Counted from the first letter of the stretch, positions 9,818-18,726 are shown. The stretch: 64,000 nt of DNA from Hippopus hippopus (GCA_946811185.2 OX328104.1:52684505-52748504), one strand, 5' to 3'. The notes: a model not told the origin generated them from the sequence alone. Made by a program: numbers and translations.

Positions 9818-10023
9818 AATCTTATTACAATGATCTTTTTTTCCAGATTCTTACATATTTCGTGGAAATATTTCACTTTAATTTTATATCACATGGAGCA
9901 CATTGATTACATACTTTGTCCCCAAATCTTCTGTCTGCATTTTGACAAACATTATTTAATTTTGGCTGATAGTGGGCCTTTAATTGTCATGGACATGTCG
10001 AAGCCTTTTTAATTTTGGTAGAA

Positions 10024-10221
10024 TAAACCTTTTCCTAAATAATCCCATGTTTTAACCGCTTGGAGGATATAAACATTTGAAAAAGGCATTTTCTCCTTTT
10101 CCCACTATGTTTTCCACCCTTTCAAAAGCGAACTCCATGATTTGAGTGACTTTTAGTTTTTTGTCTGCAAATGCTTTCAATTCAGACAAGTCTAAAATTC
10201 TGTCATTTGGTGAAGGGTGAA
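10024..10221 (-). mobile_element. Family 1 MITE, core partly deleted, unit 1
   Basis: Degenerate left end TAAACCTTTTCCTAAATAAT, then a directly joined right arm (GGCATTTTCTCCTTTTCCCA) with most of the other core arm missing, then reversed left-half motifs and the end ATTTGGTGAAGGGTGAA. Counterparts: 30038-30235 and 50091-50286. Confidence 0.7.
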
Positions 10222-10320
10222 AAACATGAAAATGATCTACTGAAGTCATTTTCAGGGAAGAAAGCCGATACCACTAGCATTCTATGCACAGTTTTATGCA
10301 AGGGAACAAAATCATAACAT

Positions 10321-10552
10321 ATAATCCTTTGAAACACAGTCCTCAGTTTAATCGACCCTGAAGAAGAATGCTTTTGAAAACATTGTGAGAAAAGGAGAAA
10401 ATGCTGGTAACCAGCCTTTTCTTCTTTTCCCACAATGTTTTCAACCCTTTCAAAGACAGAAATCATTACTCGAGTTACATTTTTTGTTTGTCGTCTGCAA
10501 ATGCTTTCGATTTTGTCAAGACCGAAGTTTTACCATTTTGGTAAAAAGTTAA
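10321..10552 (-). mobile_element. Family 1 MITE, unit 1
   Basis: ATAATCCTTTGAAACAC to GGTAAAAAGTTAA (TTAA 10549-10552), with a core centred on GCTGGTAACCAGC and one mismatched arm (CCTTTTCTTC). Counterparts: 30335-30566 and 50386-50617. Unit 3 keeps the better terminus ATAACCCTTTGAAAC, so it is closer to the ancestral sequence. Confidence 0.8.
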
Positions 10553-10886
10553 GTTACCAATATAGCAGATAAAATTCAAAATGCAGACATGTTTAGAAAG
10601 AGATAAAATATTTAAATGTCTAGCGAACTCTCAGAGGAAAAACAATAATAAGGAGTTAACGCCTCCATCAGTTTTTTGTCAGAAATCGTCAAATTGCCTC
10701 AGAAATAATTGGTAATTTGGGAATTTTAAGATAATATCATACAGACACTGAATATTTTAGAAGAATTTACATATTTTGTATCACATTTTCTTATTTTGGA
10801 TGTCTCAGAAAGATAGGGTGGCTATTGTACTTTGTTCATTTTACACTTAAAAAATCAAATGAACATCAGCTAGGTCCATGTTCTTT

Positions 10887-11008
10887 GTCTTATTCTCTAA
10901 GATTTTCAAAACTTGAAAGTAACAGAACTTCTGATTGGCTAAACCAAATTGTTTAGCCAATCAGAAGTTGTGTTACTTTCAAATTTAGAAAATGCTGGAG
11001 AATAAGAC
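10887..11008. repeat. 122-bp inverted repeat with opposed CCAAT motifs, unit 1
   Basis: Arms of about 58 nt run from GTCTTATTCTC inward to GATTGGCTAAAC, a 6-nt loop, then GTTTAGCCAATC outward to GAGAATAAGAC, with few mismatches. CTGATTGGCT (10931-10940) and AGCCAATCAG (10955-10964) are facing copies of the consensus CCAAT box bound by NF-Y. No TTAA termini. Counterparts: 30901-31022 and 50952-51074. Confidence 0.75.
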
Positions 11009-11174
11009 TGAGACCATTCTTAAGGATGGTTGGTGAATAAGGACCCAGGTTTTGTCCTAGAAGCTAAAGCAGATGTGCATATCATTAATGTTGTACTTTC
11101 CAAAGTAAATGTGAAATGAAAAGTACACAGTGAATATTGTGCATTCTTTGTTGTCATCTTTCCTTACCTACCAA

Positions 11175-11435
11175 GCTTGTAGCACAAGTCTGTAGCATAC
11201 AAGACCTGAGACCGGGGAGGGGTCACTGGTTGAAATCTTAAGCTTGGACAATTTCTTTCGGAGGATTAATGATTGTCATTGCAACAGGATAAATTCCTCT
11301 CTCACCACTTTTGTGTTAGGGGATAGTAAAAGTAATTTCAGGAAAGCATGGATAGATGTACTGGCTGCAGCTACATGTATTTCACTGAAATAATGTTGAA
11401 AACAGTGTTAAAAACAATAGAAATAAACTTTCTTT
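11175..11435 (+). mobile_element. tRNA-derived SINE, unit 1
   Basis: Degenerate tRNA-like head (TAGCACAAGTCTGTAGCATA, then GGTCACTGGTTGAAATC in the B-box position), body with TTTCGGAGGATTAATGATTG and CAGGAAAGCATGGATAG, and the closing motif CACTGAAATAATGTTGAAAA with an AACAATAGAAATAA tail. Counterpart 31189-31449; unit 3 has lost the head. Confidence 0.6.
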
Positions 11436-11443
11436 AGATACTT

Positions 11444-11678
11444 TCAACTCTTTCCCTCATGACAAAATTTTATACTTGTCCAAATTCAAAGCATTTGTAG
11501 ATGACAAACATGGTACAAATTATTGGATTAATTCTTAAAAGAGTTGAAAACATTGTGGGAAAGGGAGAAAGTGCTGTTCCTAAAACAAATTTCAATTTTT
11601 CAGTCACACTTATTTTGTCGTCTGCAAAATGCTTTCAATTTGAACATGTCTGAAATGTCGTCGTTTGGTTAAGCGTTA
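11444..11678. mobile_element. Chimeric family 1 MITE with two left ends, unit 1
   Basis: A forward left half (TCAACTCTTTCCC, GTCCAAATTCAAAGC, GAAAACATTGTGGG, GTGCTGTTCC) is joined near the dyad to a reversed left half (TCGTCTGCAAAATGCTTTC, TCGTTTGGTTAAGCG). The second core arm and both right halves are absent. Counterparts: 31458-31692 and 51433-51667. Confidence 0.7.
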
Positions 11679-11783
11679 TTAGACAATACAAAATATGAAT
11701 TTAAAACATCCTTAAGATGGACAATAAAAATTTGTCATGTCCCAGAATTTTAATTTTATGCCATATTTTTTTGTTTTTTCCAG

Positions 11784-11840
11784 GGGCCACGTCGAGGTAG
11801 GGATCTGTACGATGACGAAGAGGAGGAAGTGTCATTCTAA
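11784..11840 (+). CDS. Possible terminal coding exon, acidic C-terminus, unit 1
   Basis: A pyrimidine tract (TTTTTTTGTTTTTTCCAG, ending 11783) is a textbook 3' splice site. The following frame gives 18 codons and TAA (11838-11840). The peptide is GPRRGRD followed by LYDDEEEEVSF: basic then strongly acidic, as in many disordered C-termini. A second frame is open for 22 codons but reads as unstructured basic residues. The other frame stops within five codons. No upstream exon of the same gene is identifiable in the window, so family and function are unknown. The 57 nt and acceptor are identical in all three units, but nearby non-coding sequence is also highly similar, so this is weak evidence of constraint. 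It could be an alternative last exon triplicated with the segment. Confidence 0.5.
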   Translation, partial: GPRRGRDLYDDEEEEVSF

Positions 11841-11940
11841 AGACGTCATGTGACTTAGATCTGCACCCAACTATAACCAAGTGTAAATAAGAAATTGACA
11901 TCCGATATCTTTTACCTTAATTGGGAAAAGTGTGTCTTCA

Positions 11941-12164
11941 TTAACTCGTTTAGGGGATGACAAAAATTTAAAACTTACCCAAATTAAAAGCATTTGCCAT
12001 TGACAGTTTTGCTCAACCCACGATTGCTGTCTTTGAAAATGTAGAAAGCAATATGGGAAAAGGAGAAAATGCTGGGTACCAGCATTTTCTCCTTTTACCA
12101 CATTGTTTTCAAAACATATATTCCTGGGCATCGTAAAACATGTGATTGTTTGGTAAAGGGTTAA
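11941..12164 (+). mobile_element. Family 1 MITE, unit 1, shares TTAA with next copy
   Basis: TTAA 11941-11944 to TTGGTAAAGGGTTAA (TTAA 12161-12164). The core centre GCTGGGTACCAGC is changed from GCTGGTTACCAGC. Its right TTAA is also the left TTAA of the next element. Counterparts: 31955-32178 and 51929-52152. Confidence 0.85.
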
Positions 12165-12366
12165 CTCTTTACCAGACAGCCACATTTTAGGCTTGCACAT
12201 ATTGGAAAAACGAATCAGTAGATGGCAAATATAATTTGGCTGAAACATTTGAACAGGTAGAAAACGTTATGCGAAAAGGAGAAAATGTTGGTTACCAGCA
12301 TCTTTTCTCCTTTCCCATAATGCTTTTAAAAACCTCAAAATGTGGGATTGTTGGATGAAGAGTTAA
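12161..12366 (+). mobile_element. Family 1 MITE, unit 1, tandem partner
   Basis: Starts at the shared TTAA with CTCTTTACCAGACAGCC and ends GGATGAAGAGTTAA (TTAA 12363-12366). The core has an arm difference (CATCTTTTCTCC). Counterparts: 32175-32380 and 52149-52354. Confidence 0.82.
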
Positions 12367-12685
12367 ATCTTGTTAACTACCTTCTTAACACAAATAATTG
12401 TAACTTGGACTTTTACAGATAAATTATGATTTTATGAGACAGTTGTATGGTTTGAAATCATTCTTATTCACTATCTTTTTTTTACAGGTTTTACAAACAT
12501 TTTTAACTACTGTCTGTGTCATCCATCTTTCACATTGTTCCTATTGTGTGTTCAAGAGTGTTTCCATTACTGTTTGTACTTTGACCCATTTTTATCCCTC
12601 ATGTAGAACATAACAATTTCCTGCTTCAACGTTCTACTTTTATGTCTTCCTCTGGCACAGAACTGAACATAAGATGGACCTTAAG
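12367..12685. other. Non-repetitive stretch with a possible 3' splice site
   Basis: CTTTTTTTTACAG ends near 12488 and is followed by a 39-codon open frame to a stop near 12609. The predicted peptide has no coding character, so I do not call an exon; it could be untranslated exon sequence. The same holds at about 32502 and 52470. Confidence 0.3.
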
Positions 12686-12845
12686 TTAATCCTTTACTAT
12701 ACAATCCATGTTTTATCTGTCCTGATGAGAATTCTTTGGAAATTAATGTCAAAAAAAGAGAAAATGCAGGTAACCAGCGTTTTCTTCGTTTCCAAAAATG
12801 TTTTCAAAAGACTCCTTCCTCAGGGATGGTTTGGTAAAACATTAA
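12686..12845. mobile_element. Chimeric family 1 MITE with two right ends, unit 1
   Basis: TTAA 12686-12689 plus CCTTTACTATACAATCC, then a core (GAGAAAATGCAGGTAACCAG), then TCAGGGATGGTTTGGTAAAA and TTAA 12842-12845. Both halves are the right-end type in mirror orientation, making the 160-bp element one long palindrome with no left half. Counterparts: 32700-32859 and 52668-52825. Confidence 0.72.
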
Positions 12846-13175
12846 ATTGGTTGTTCCTGATTGCAAACAACACAACCTAATGCTTGATACAAATCATTTA
12901 AAATGAAAAGTATTCAAGTTTTCTTATATCAGAATGATTTGGTTTATACATTTCCTTTTGCTGAGGACATTTTCGTAATGCAGCAGACCTTTCTTAAAAA
13001 ACATTCTGGCAAAGCATGAAGTTGGAATTCATGATCAAATTCTCATTTAGCTTAAGTTTTTTGATATGTATTCATGAATCAAAGCTATAATATGTTTTTA
13101 AATCCTGGTTTTAGATAGATGTGTACAAGGTCATGTGCTGCTCATTTGTTTCGAGGAATGATGTATTTTCTTATT

Positions 13176-13333
13176 GCCCCCTCTGAGAAGAAGGCTTTTG
13201 AAAATATATTAGGAAAGGGAGAAAATGTTACTTCCCTTTCAGTGCCGAATTTCGTCATTTTAGTCATAATTAATTTGTGGCCATGCTTTCAATATGGAAG
13301 GCTCTTAAATTTTGTTGTGTTAGAAAGAATTAG
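13176..13333 (-). mobile_element. Degenerate family 1 MITE, unit 1
   Basis: GCCCCCTCTGAGAAGAAGGC and GAAAATATATTAGGAAAGGG are a decayed right half and core arm. ATGCTTTCAATATGGAAGG and TTTTGTTGTGTTAGAAAGAA are a decayed reversed left half. The core's second arm is lost. Counterparts: 33190-33347 and 53156-53317. Confidence 0.55.
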
Positions 13334-13442
13334 CTCTATACCAGGTGACACTTTTTTTTATTTTTCCACTGGCACAATATTTCAAACACCATCTTCGTCT
13401 GTTTTTTTTTTTTTTTTTTCTTTTGAAAGAAGCGATTATTAG

Positions 13443-13671
13443 TTAATTCCTTACCAAACAATCATGAGATTTTACAACCTTGAGAGAGAAGGCTATTGAG
13501 AACATTGTGGGAAAAGGAGAAAATGCTGGCAACCAGCATTTTCTCCCTTCCCACAATTATTTTTACCCTTACAAAGACAAATTCCATTACTTTAGCAACA
13601 TTTAATCTGTCAACAGTAAAATCCTTTGAAATTGGATAAATAAAAAGTTTTGTCAACTTGTAAAGAGTTAA
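13443..13671 (-). mobile_element. Family 1 MITE, complete, unit 1
   Basis: TTAATTCCTTACCAAACAAT to TTGTAAAGAGTTAA (TTAA 13668-13671). The core centre is GCTGGCAACCAGC. 229 bp. Counterparts: 33460-33688 and 53421-53649. Confidence 0.85.
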
Positions 13672-14820
13672 GATTTAACGGAGACATGGATTGAAAGCCT
13701 GTGGCCAGAGGTGTGGAAATGTGATGTGCTAAATTGTGCCTTTGTTGTTTTTTATATCTTTTTGTCGCTCACAGGTAACAACTATATACTGGTCACATTG
13801 GTGGCTTAATATCATTGCTATTTTAGTGGACACAAAGTGTCATTTGTCAATGACATAGAAAACATTTGTAAAAATATTTTACTTCATTACGGTTGTTTAT
13901 TTCACACATGTTGTTTTTATGCCTACCCTATTGTCAGTGGGTGGATACGATCTTATGTTACTACTGTCCATAATTATCATAATTATTTTACCATGTCCAT
14001 ATTTGGACAGAATCTTGTAAATACAGAATTCTCATAGACTTACTTTTGCAATGATATCAGTTTAACTGTGCACAAAGATCATTTATGAGCAATTCTTCCA
14101 TTTTTCACTGTTTTTTTTTTTTTTTTTTTCATAAAAACCAGGTTTTGAATATGTGTCAAAAGGTGCTTGTAATTGAGATACAGTTTTATTTTAGCAATCT
14201 TTGTCGCCTAAAAGCTTTAGTTGTTTGAAATGTGAAATATTTCATTACACAATTCACCAGCTTGACACCATACTTGATGTATGAAGGCAAACTTTAATTT
14301 CATATAATCAGATTGAATAGGTATTTTTGGCTGAAAATTTTGGGAAAAGGGGTTGTCAACTATAGCATGCTTATTCATATGATGTAGCTGTTTTTATTTG
14401 CTGAATTTCTTTATATCTACTTATTTACCTGATTAAGTGTAAAATAAACTATTGTTTATTGGTACTATTATTACCTCCCATCAGTAACAAGTTTTGGGTC
14501 AATATTTCTCCAGATAAGTTACTGTTAGTGTTCACTATCTCTTGTTTATCTAGCACACAACTTAAAATCTTGAACTCAGCAGTGCTGCACCAAGGATTTT
14601 TCAGAGAGGATACTTTTGTCCAATAAAATTCTAAAAACATGGGAATATTTTCAAAGCAAGTGTGACAAATGCACCAAAGACTTCTATCTCTTATGGTATG
14701 AAGAGGATACAGTTTCATCAATGTGTGCACTATAATGGGACTTTTTTTTTAATTTTTCAATAGGACATTTGGATGGGATAATGTCCCATAATCCATACCT
14801 TGTCTGTCCTCAGAAACTAC
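13672..14820. other. No supported gene or element
   Basis: AT-rich sequence with a poly-T tract (about 14111-14130, varying in length between units). A minus-strand frame at 14449-14730 is open in all three units, but the differences between units are mainly amino-acid-changing (three replacement, one silent between units 1 and 3), which argues against coding. Counterpart stretches: 33689-34834 and 53650-54799. Confidence 0.45.
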
Positions 14821-14929
14821 AATGCAAATCAGCCATGCTCTGACAAAAGGGGATGCATTTCCATAATGCATTATACTGAGCAAGTCCAAGTGTTGACATT
14901 AGTCATAGCAACATAATTCATTACTCTTT

Positions 14930-15100
14930 CCTTACTGATCATTGATTTGACGATGAGTTTGTGGGAACGTAGCCAGTGGAAGAATACTGTGAAAAGTACT
15001 GTAACAGCAATTGCGGGAAAGCAGGGACAGGTGCACTGGCTTCCAAAATATAAAAATTATGTTGAAAATGTATTCAATCAAACAATAGTTTGACAATGTT
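14930..15100 (+). mobile_element. SINE body fragment, unit 1
   Basis: GTTTGTGGGAACGTAGCCAGTGG, AAGTACTGTAACAGCAATT and GCGGGAAAGCAGGGACAGGT align with the body of the SINE at 3783-4015. It ends with ATGTTGAAAATGTATTCAATC. It has no tRNA head; just upstream (14830-14850) is a scrap of the GCCATGCTCTGACAAAAGG element. Counterparts: about 34944-35114 and 54905-55080. Confidence 0.55.
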
Positions 15101-15291
15101 CTATCATTAGACATTTTTCTTTCATAAAATGGGTCAGTGGTGTAGGGCTGTCAAGGTTCTCTTGTACTTTTACCTAGAGCTATTTAGTTTTTTCTCTTGT
15201 TTTTTCCTAACACAAACTCTTGTAGCCTTTTGTACATTCCACAGTTTATTTTTTATAGAGTTTTTGTCATAAATTTTTGCCATCAGGATTT

Positions 15292-15495
15292 TTAAAACCT
15301 TTACTGCACAATCTCAGGTTTTAACGACTATTGAAAGAGGCTTTTGAAAACACTGTGGAAAAAGAAGAAAATGTTGGTAACCAACATTTTCTCCTTTTCC
15401 CACAATGTTTTCTACCCTTTCAAAACAGAAATCCCATCTTTTTAGCTATGTTCAATTTGACGAGTTTTAAAATTTTTTGGTGTGGCAAGTTGATG
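15292..15495 (-). mobile_element. Family 1 MITE, decayed right terminus, unit 1
   Basis: AAAACCTTTACTGCACAATC, a core with centre GTTGGTAACCAAC (compensating change in both arms), then a reversed left half losing similarity after GACGAGTTTTAAAATTTT. Counterparts: 35307-35510 and 55272-55476. In unit 2 the left arm reads GTGGGTAACCAAC. Confidence 0.68.
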
Positions 15496-15614
15496 GAGAG
15501 GCTTGTGTATTTTAGTATTTATTCATTATTGAATTCTATCATTTGATAACGAGATAAAGCAGCATTCCAATTTAAAGTGCTGGTTTAGTCCGAACATCTC
15601 AAAAAACTGTAGAT

Positions 15615-15842
15615 TTAACCCTTTATCACACAACATTTTTACACTTGTCCATAGCCAAAGCATATGCTGATGCCAAATTCAGTGGAGCTAAAAGTTACGG
15701 AAGTTGTCATTGATAGAGTAGAAAACATTATGGGAAAAGGAGAAAATGCTGGTTACCAGCATTTTCTCTTTTTCCCATAATGTTTTCAAAAGTCTTCTTT
15801 CTCAAAGTCGTTAAAAGCCGACTTTGTTTGGTAAAGGGCTGA
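15615..15842 (+). mobile_element. Family 1 MITE, complete, unit 1
   Basis: TTAACCCTTTATCACACAAC to TTTGGTAAAGGGCTGA. The core is nearly perfect with centre GCTGGTTACCAGC. 228 bp. The right TTAA has mutated to CTGA. Counterparts: 35630-35857 and 55595-55825. Confidence 0.85.
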
Positions 15843-16148
15843 GATAAAAATCTCCTATCAGTATGATGGGAGTGCTGAAAATGCATAATTCCATCACAAA
15901 AGACTATTTTGGTCATCTTTAGATTCTACTGGCGGATGTTGTAGCTTCAAGATTGGACAATGCATTTTGTGAAGTCTGATCTTGATCTACACCAACCACA
16001 AGAGCCACTTCTGTTGTCCAAATTAGGACAGGATTAATTTATCATGGTGACTTGTATATTACAATATGTATACTCATATGTAAGGTTATTTTTGTAAAAG
16101 ATTGAAATCTTTATATTGTATAGCACATAACCTACCATTTATTATAAT

Positions 16149-16581
16149 GTAAACTCTTTCATTGCTAATTGGGACTTACATAAGTTTTGTGGATGGTGAA
16201 GATCAAGATCAGACTGCACAAATTATGCAGTCTGATCTTGGCTGACCATTAAAGGAAACAAAACATTCGACCAAAATCATGTTCAGTTGTAGTAGAAATC
16301 TGTTCTAACCCTTTACCACAAAATTCTGAGTTTGAACGACCCTGAGGAAATTGAAAGCATTTTTGGATCCATGAGGAAAAGTGATGGTAACCAGCCCAGC
16401 ATTTTTCCTTTTCCCACAATGTTTTCTACCCACTGTGTGACAAAGTCAGTGATTTGAGACACATTTAGTATCTGCAAATGCTCTCGATTTGGACAAGTCT
16501 GTATTTTTGTTGTTGTTGATGGTTAAGAGTAAAAGCCTTCGAAAATAGTTGAAAATTATTAGTTGGCAGCGAAAGGGTTGG
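16149..16581. mobile_element. Family 2 MITE interrupted by a family 1 MITE, unit 1
   Basis: The left end AAACTCTTTCATTGCTAATTG and the right end (TTGGCAGCGAAAGGGTTGG) are inverted. Inside, GATCAAGATCAGACTGCA (16201-16218) faces TGCAGTCTGATCTTGGC. Removing the nested element (16305-16526) leaves about 215 bp, the size of the uninterrupted family 2 copies. Counterparts: 36164-36597 and 56132-56563. Confidence 0.7.
16305..16526 (-). mobile_element. Family 1 MITE nested in a family 2 MITE, unit 1
   Basis: CTAACCCTTTACCACAAAAT to GATGGTTAA (TTAA 16523-16526). The core's left arm has decayed (ATGAGGAAAAGTGATGG) while the right arm is intact. Counterparts: 36320-36542 and 56288-56510. Confidence 0.75.
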
Positions 16582-16723
16582 TGCCAGGTTATATATATAT
16601 AATGTATATTTTAATTCTATATCATAAATTTTAACAAGATTTTTTAGAGAAAATAAACCAATGAATGAAATGAAAATTAAAGTATGATTAAAGATGGTGT
16701 TTGTAATTATTTATCTAATACTT

Positions 16724-16858
16724 TAGTGTTGGCTTAAAGTTAGTGTTGGCTTAAAGAGATCATGATTATTTATCTCGTACTTTTAGATAGTGTTGGCTTA
16801 AAGAGATCATGATTATTTATCTCGTACTTTTAGATAGTGTTGGCATAAAGTGATCATG
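16724..16858. repeat. 47-bp tandem repeat, unit 1
   Basis: TAGTGTTGGCTTAAAG starts recur at 16741, 16788 and 16835 with GATCATGATTATTTATCTCG between them. An extra partial unit begins at 16724. Counterparts: 36740-36874 and 56714-56828. Unit 3 has an otherwise similar array without the extra 17-bp partial unit. Confidence 0.8.
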
Positions 16859-17170
16859 ATATTTGTTGTATTTATGGCTTATGGCTCATTTCATCTTTTT
16901 GAAAATATTAACACAAACCAAAGTTGTGAATATACCGTCGTTGTCATTAACATCGCCAGCACTGTATCTGCTATGACCTATCCGATAATTCACCTCTACC
17001 ACCCCAGGTTGAATTTCGTCCAGGTGGATGTCAAATTACCAACTCAACTCTCAACTCAACTCATTACCGCCATTATACTTATTTACGCCATAATTGCTGT
17101 TGGCACTATTTACTCCATTGCGCATTAACTGAGTCTTGATTTATCTTACTGTATCGCGGACAGGGGTCCT

Positions 17171-17243
17171 CCTGCCAGGCTCAGTGGTTAACTTGTAGGA
17201 TTCAAAGCCTAGTGATCCGGGGTTCGATCCCCACTGGAAGCCC
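17171..17243 (+). mobile_element. tRNA-like SINE head, unit 1
   Basis: GGCTCAGTGGTTAAC sits in the A-box position and GGGGTTCGATCCCC is a perfect T-arm/B-box with pairing stem. The acceptor ends do not pair, and the next sequence is a T/G homopolymer tract and GT microsatellite, so this is a SINE head. The following GTTCAAGACACTTAAGTT is a common SINE body phrase. Counterparts: 37187-37259 and 57141-57213. Confidence 0.6.
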
Positions 17244-17246
17244 TGT

Positions 17247-17272
17247 TTTTTTTTTTTTGGGGGGGGGGTGGG

Positions 17273-17307
<35 letters not shown>
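17247..17307. repeat. T/G tract and GT microsatellite, unit 1
   Basis: Poly-T, poly-G and then a GT dinucleotide run. It is longest in unit 1, shorter in unit 2 (about 37263-37314) and shortest in unit 3 (about 57217-57256). Confidence 0.9.
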
Positions 17308-17309
<2 letters not shown>

Positions 17310-17569
17310 AGTGTCCTCGTTCAAGACACTTAAGTTATAGCCTAGTACAGTGATGAAATCATGATGCACACATATAAATGAGCTGTTACCGTGAAAAAAA
17401 GGTCTATTTAGCTTTTCTGCCTTACACAGACATTTGTAGTAAAATACCAAAACAATTTACTAGACATATTTTGCTGTGCAACCGTACAGACACTATGAGG
17501 TTATATTCAATAGAAAGGTGCAATTTCAAGTGTTTAATAACGGGATGGCCTTTTTGCAATCTGTGTCTA

Positions 17570-17770
17570 CTAACCCTTATCCTGCTGAATAAAAAAATAA
17601 AACTTTCAAGCCGATAAAAAAAAAAAATGTTGCTGTTTTAGAGGTATTTTTGATGATGTATATCTCCTTATCGGACAGTGTAGATCCACGATCAGACTGC
17701 ACGTTATGTGATCTTGATCTACGCTGTCCACAAATGGTCGGCAAGTCGAGCTTAGCAGCCTAAGGGTTAA
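17570..17770. mobile_element. Family 2 MITE, unit 1
   Basis: The left end CTAACCCTTATCCTGCTGAA is inverted at the right end TTAGCAGCCTAAGGGTTAA (TTAA 17767-17770). The interior holds GATCAGACTGCACGTTATG followed by GATCTTGATCTACGCTGTCC. 201 bp. Counterparts: 37577-37777 and 57517-57727, where an A-run is longer. Confidence 0.72.
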
Positions 17771-18023
17771 TGAGCCACGCTCTGGCAAAAGGTGGCTTAC
17801 TGCATCTCCTTAATTCATTGGACCAAGCAAGATTCTTATAATTAGGGATCCGTAAATTCTACTTTATCTAATATCCGACTGAATCATAAGGTAGACTGGT
17901 CCTTTGGCATGCCTAAAATTGACCGATAGCATAATGATTCAGCCCAGGTCAGCCTGCGCAGGTTGACCCGGGTCGATACTTTTTGCAGATGTTTTAAGCC
18001 CCCTTTTCACAGAGCATGGCTCA
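17771..18023. mobile_element. TIR element TGAGCCACGCTCTG...CAGAGCATGGCTCA, unit 1
   Basis: The left end (TGAGCCACGCTCTGGCAAAA, then GGTGGCTTA) and right end (TAAGCCCCCTTTTCACAGAG, then CATGGCTCA) are inverted over about 29 nt. A small internal palindrome (GGTCAGCCTGCGCAGGTTGACC region, near 17947) lies off-centre. It abuts the right TTAA of the family 2 element with no spacer. Counterparts: 37778-38030 and 57728-57981. Confidence 0.72.
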
Positions 18024-18190
18024 TTTATATGAGACCAGATATGAAGTCACCGTATTGATTTATATACGTATCGCATTATTGTCTGCTATTTGGCATTTTT
18101 CAAGAACATAACTATTATATCTGATTTGGGCATTCGGGGTACCACTCATCATAACTCGGCCGATTCCGTATCTACATCTAACCTCGTCTG

Positions 18191-18264
18191 TATAAAGGTG
18201 GTTTCCATTTTGAACTGCCAATCACGTGATCTTAAACATGGCGGCGCCTATGTTAATCGATTAG
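18191..18264 (+). promoter_or_regulatory. Promoter-like patch: TATAAA, TCACGTGA, AAACATGGCGGC, unit 1
   Basis: TATAAAGG (18191), CCAAT overlapping TCACGTGA (18222-18229, an E-box palindrome of the kind bound by bHLH-ZIP factors) and AAACATGGCGGC (18234-18245, matching the YY1 consensus in its usual start-codon position) lie within 75 bp in a locally GC-richer patch. The ATG opens only a 9-codon frame (MAAPMLID, stop 18262-18264), so either splicing follows immediately, the ATG is upstream-ORF-like, or the patch is not a promoter. The patch shows no differences between the three units. Counterparts: 38198-38271 and 58149-58222. Confidence 0.3.
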
Positions 18265-18700
18265 CAACGACATAAATAACCACGATGAAGTTATTCATAT
18301 CTATCTATTCTGTCAGTGAAACCTTCAATCGGAATTGATAAACCACGTTAAAAAGTGAATGTACAAACTGTTTGCCAAGGGAAATATATTTAGAAGAAGT
18401 TACATGGAAAATTTTGACTCAAGTCTTCTTATTTAGGAGGAGCCTTACAATTTTAAAAATGGTAAAACGCCGTATTTCCGACAAAGGTTTATACTTTATC
18501 GGCGCATATCATGCTACGTGATACAGCCGATGGACTTGATCTCCAGATAACCCGAGGTATGCCGAATGTCTGGGTATAAGACCGGACTACTTTCCAAGAT
18601 AGCAACTGATGCAACAAATTTCAATATGATGTATTACAAGTTTATCTAAAACAACGCTAACTGGTGCACTTCATCCAGCCATAGTTAGCTAGCACATATT
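18265..18700. other. Unassigned stretch with local divergence in unit 3
   Basis: No element is recognised. In unit 3 the frame 58317-58508 is open for 63 codons, whereas units 1 and 2 carry stop codons in it. About nine differences cluster in roughly 180 bp, far above the neighbouring rate. A small inverted repeat (ACTGGTGCA...TGCACCAGT, 18659-18712) lies at the end, just before the LINE fragment. Confidence 0.4.
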
Positions 18701-18726
18701 CTATGCACCAGTCATTTTATAAACAC

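Noticed and set aside
13119..13442. 107-codon plus-strand frame
   Set aside because: It lies over a degenerate family 1 MITE and a poly-T tract, and its end changes with T-run length.
14449..14730. 93-codon minus-strand frame open in all three units
   Set aside because: Differences between units 1 and 3 are mostly amino-acid-changing, it needs a non-ATG start for its full length, and no motif is recognised. Consistent with chance.
16850..17128. 92-codon plus-strand frame with hydrophobic ends
   Set aside because: Open in units 1 and 2 but a C-to-T change creates a stop in unit 3 (GTCTAGGTGG). No domain recognised.
17171..17243. Functional tRNA gene
   Set aside because: The T arm is convincing but the acceptor stem does not pair and a homopolymer/microsatellite tail follows. 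It is a SINE head, as are 3783-3853 and 63016-63090.
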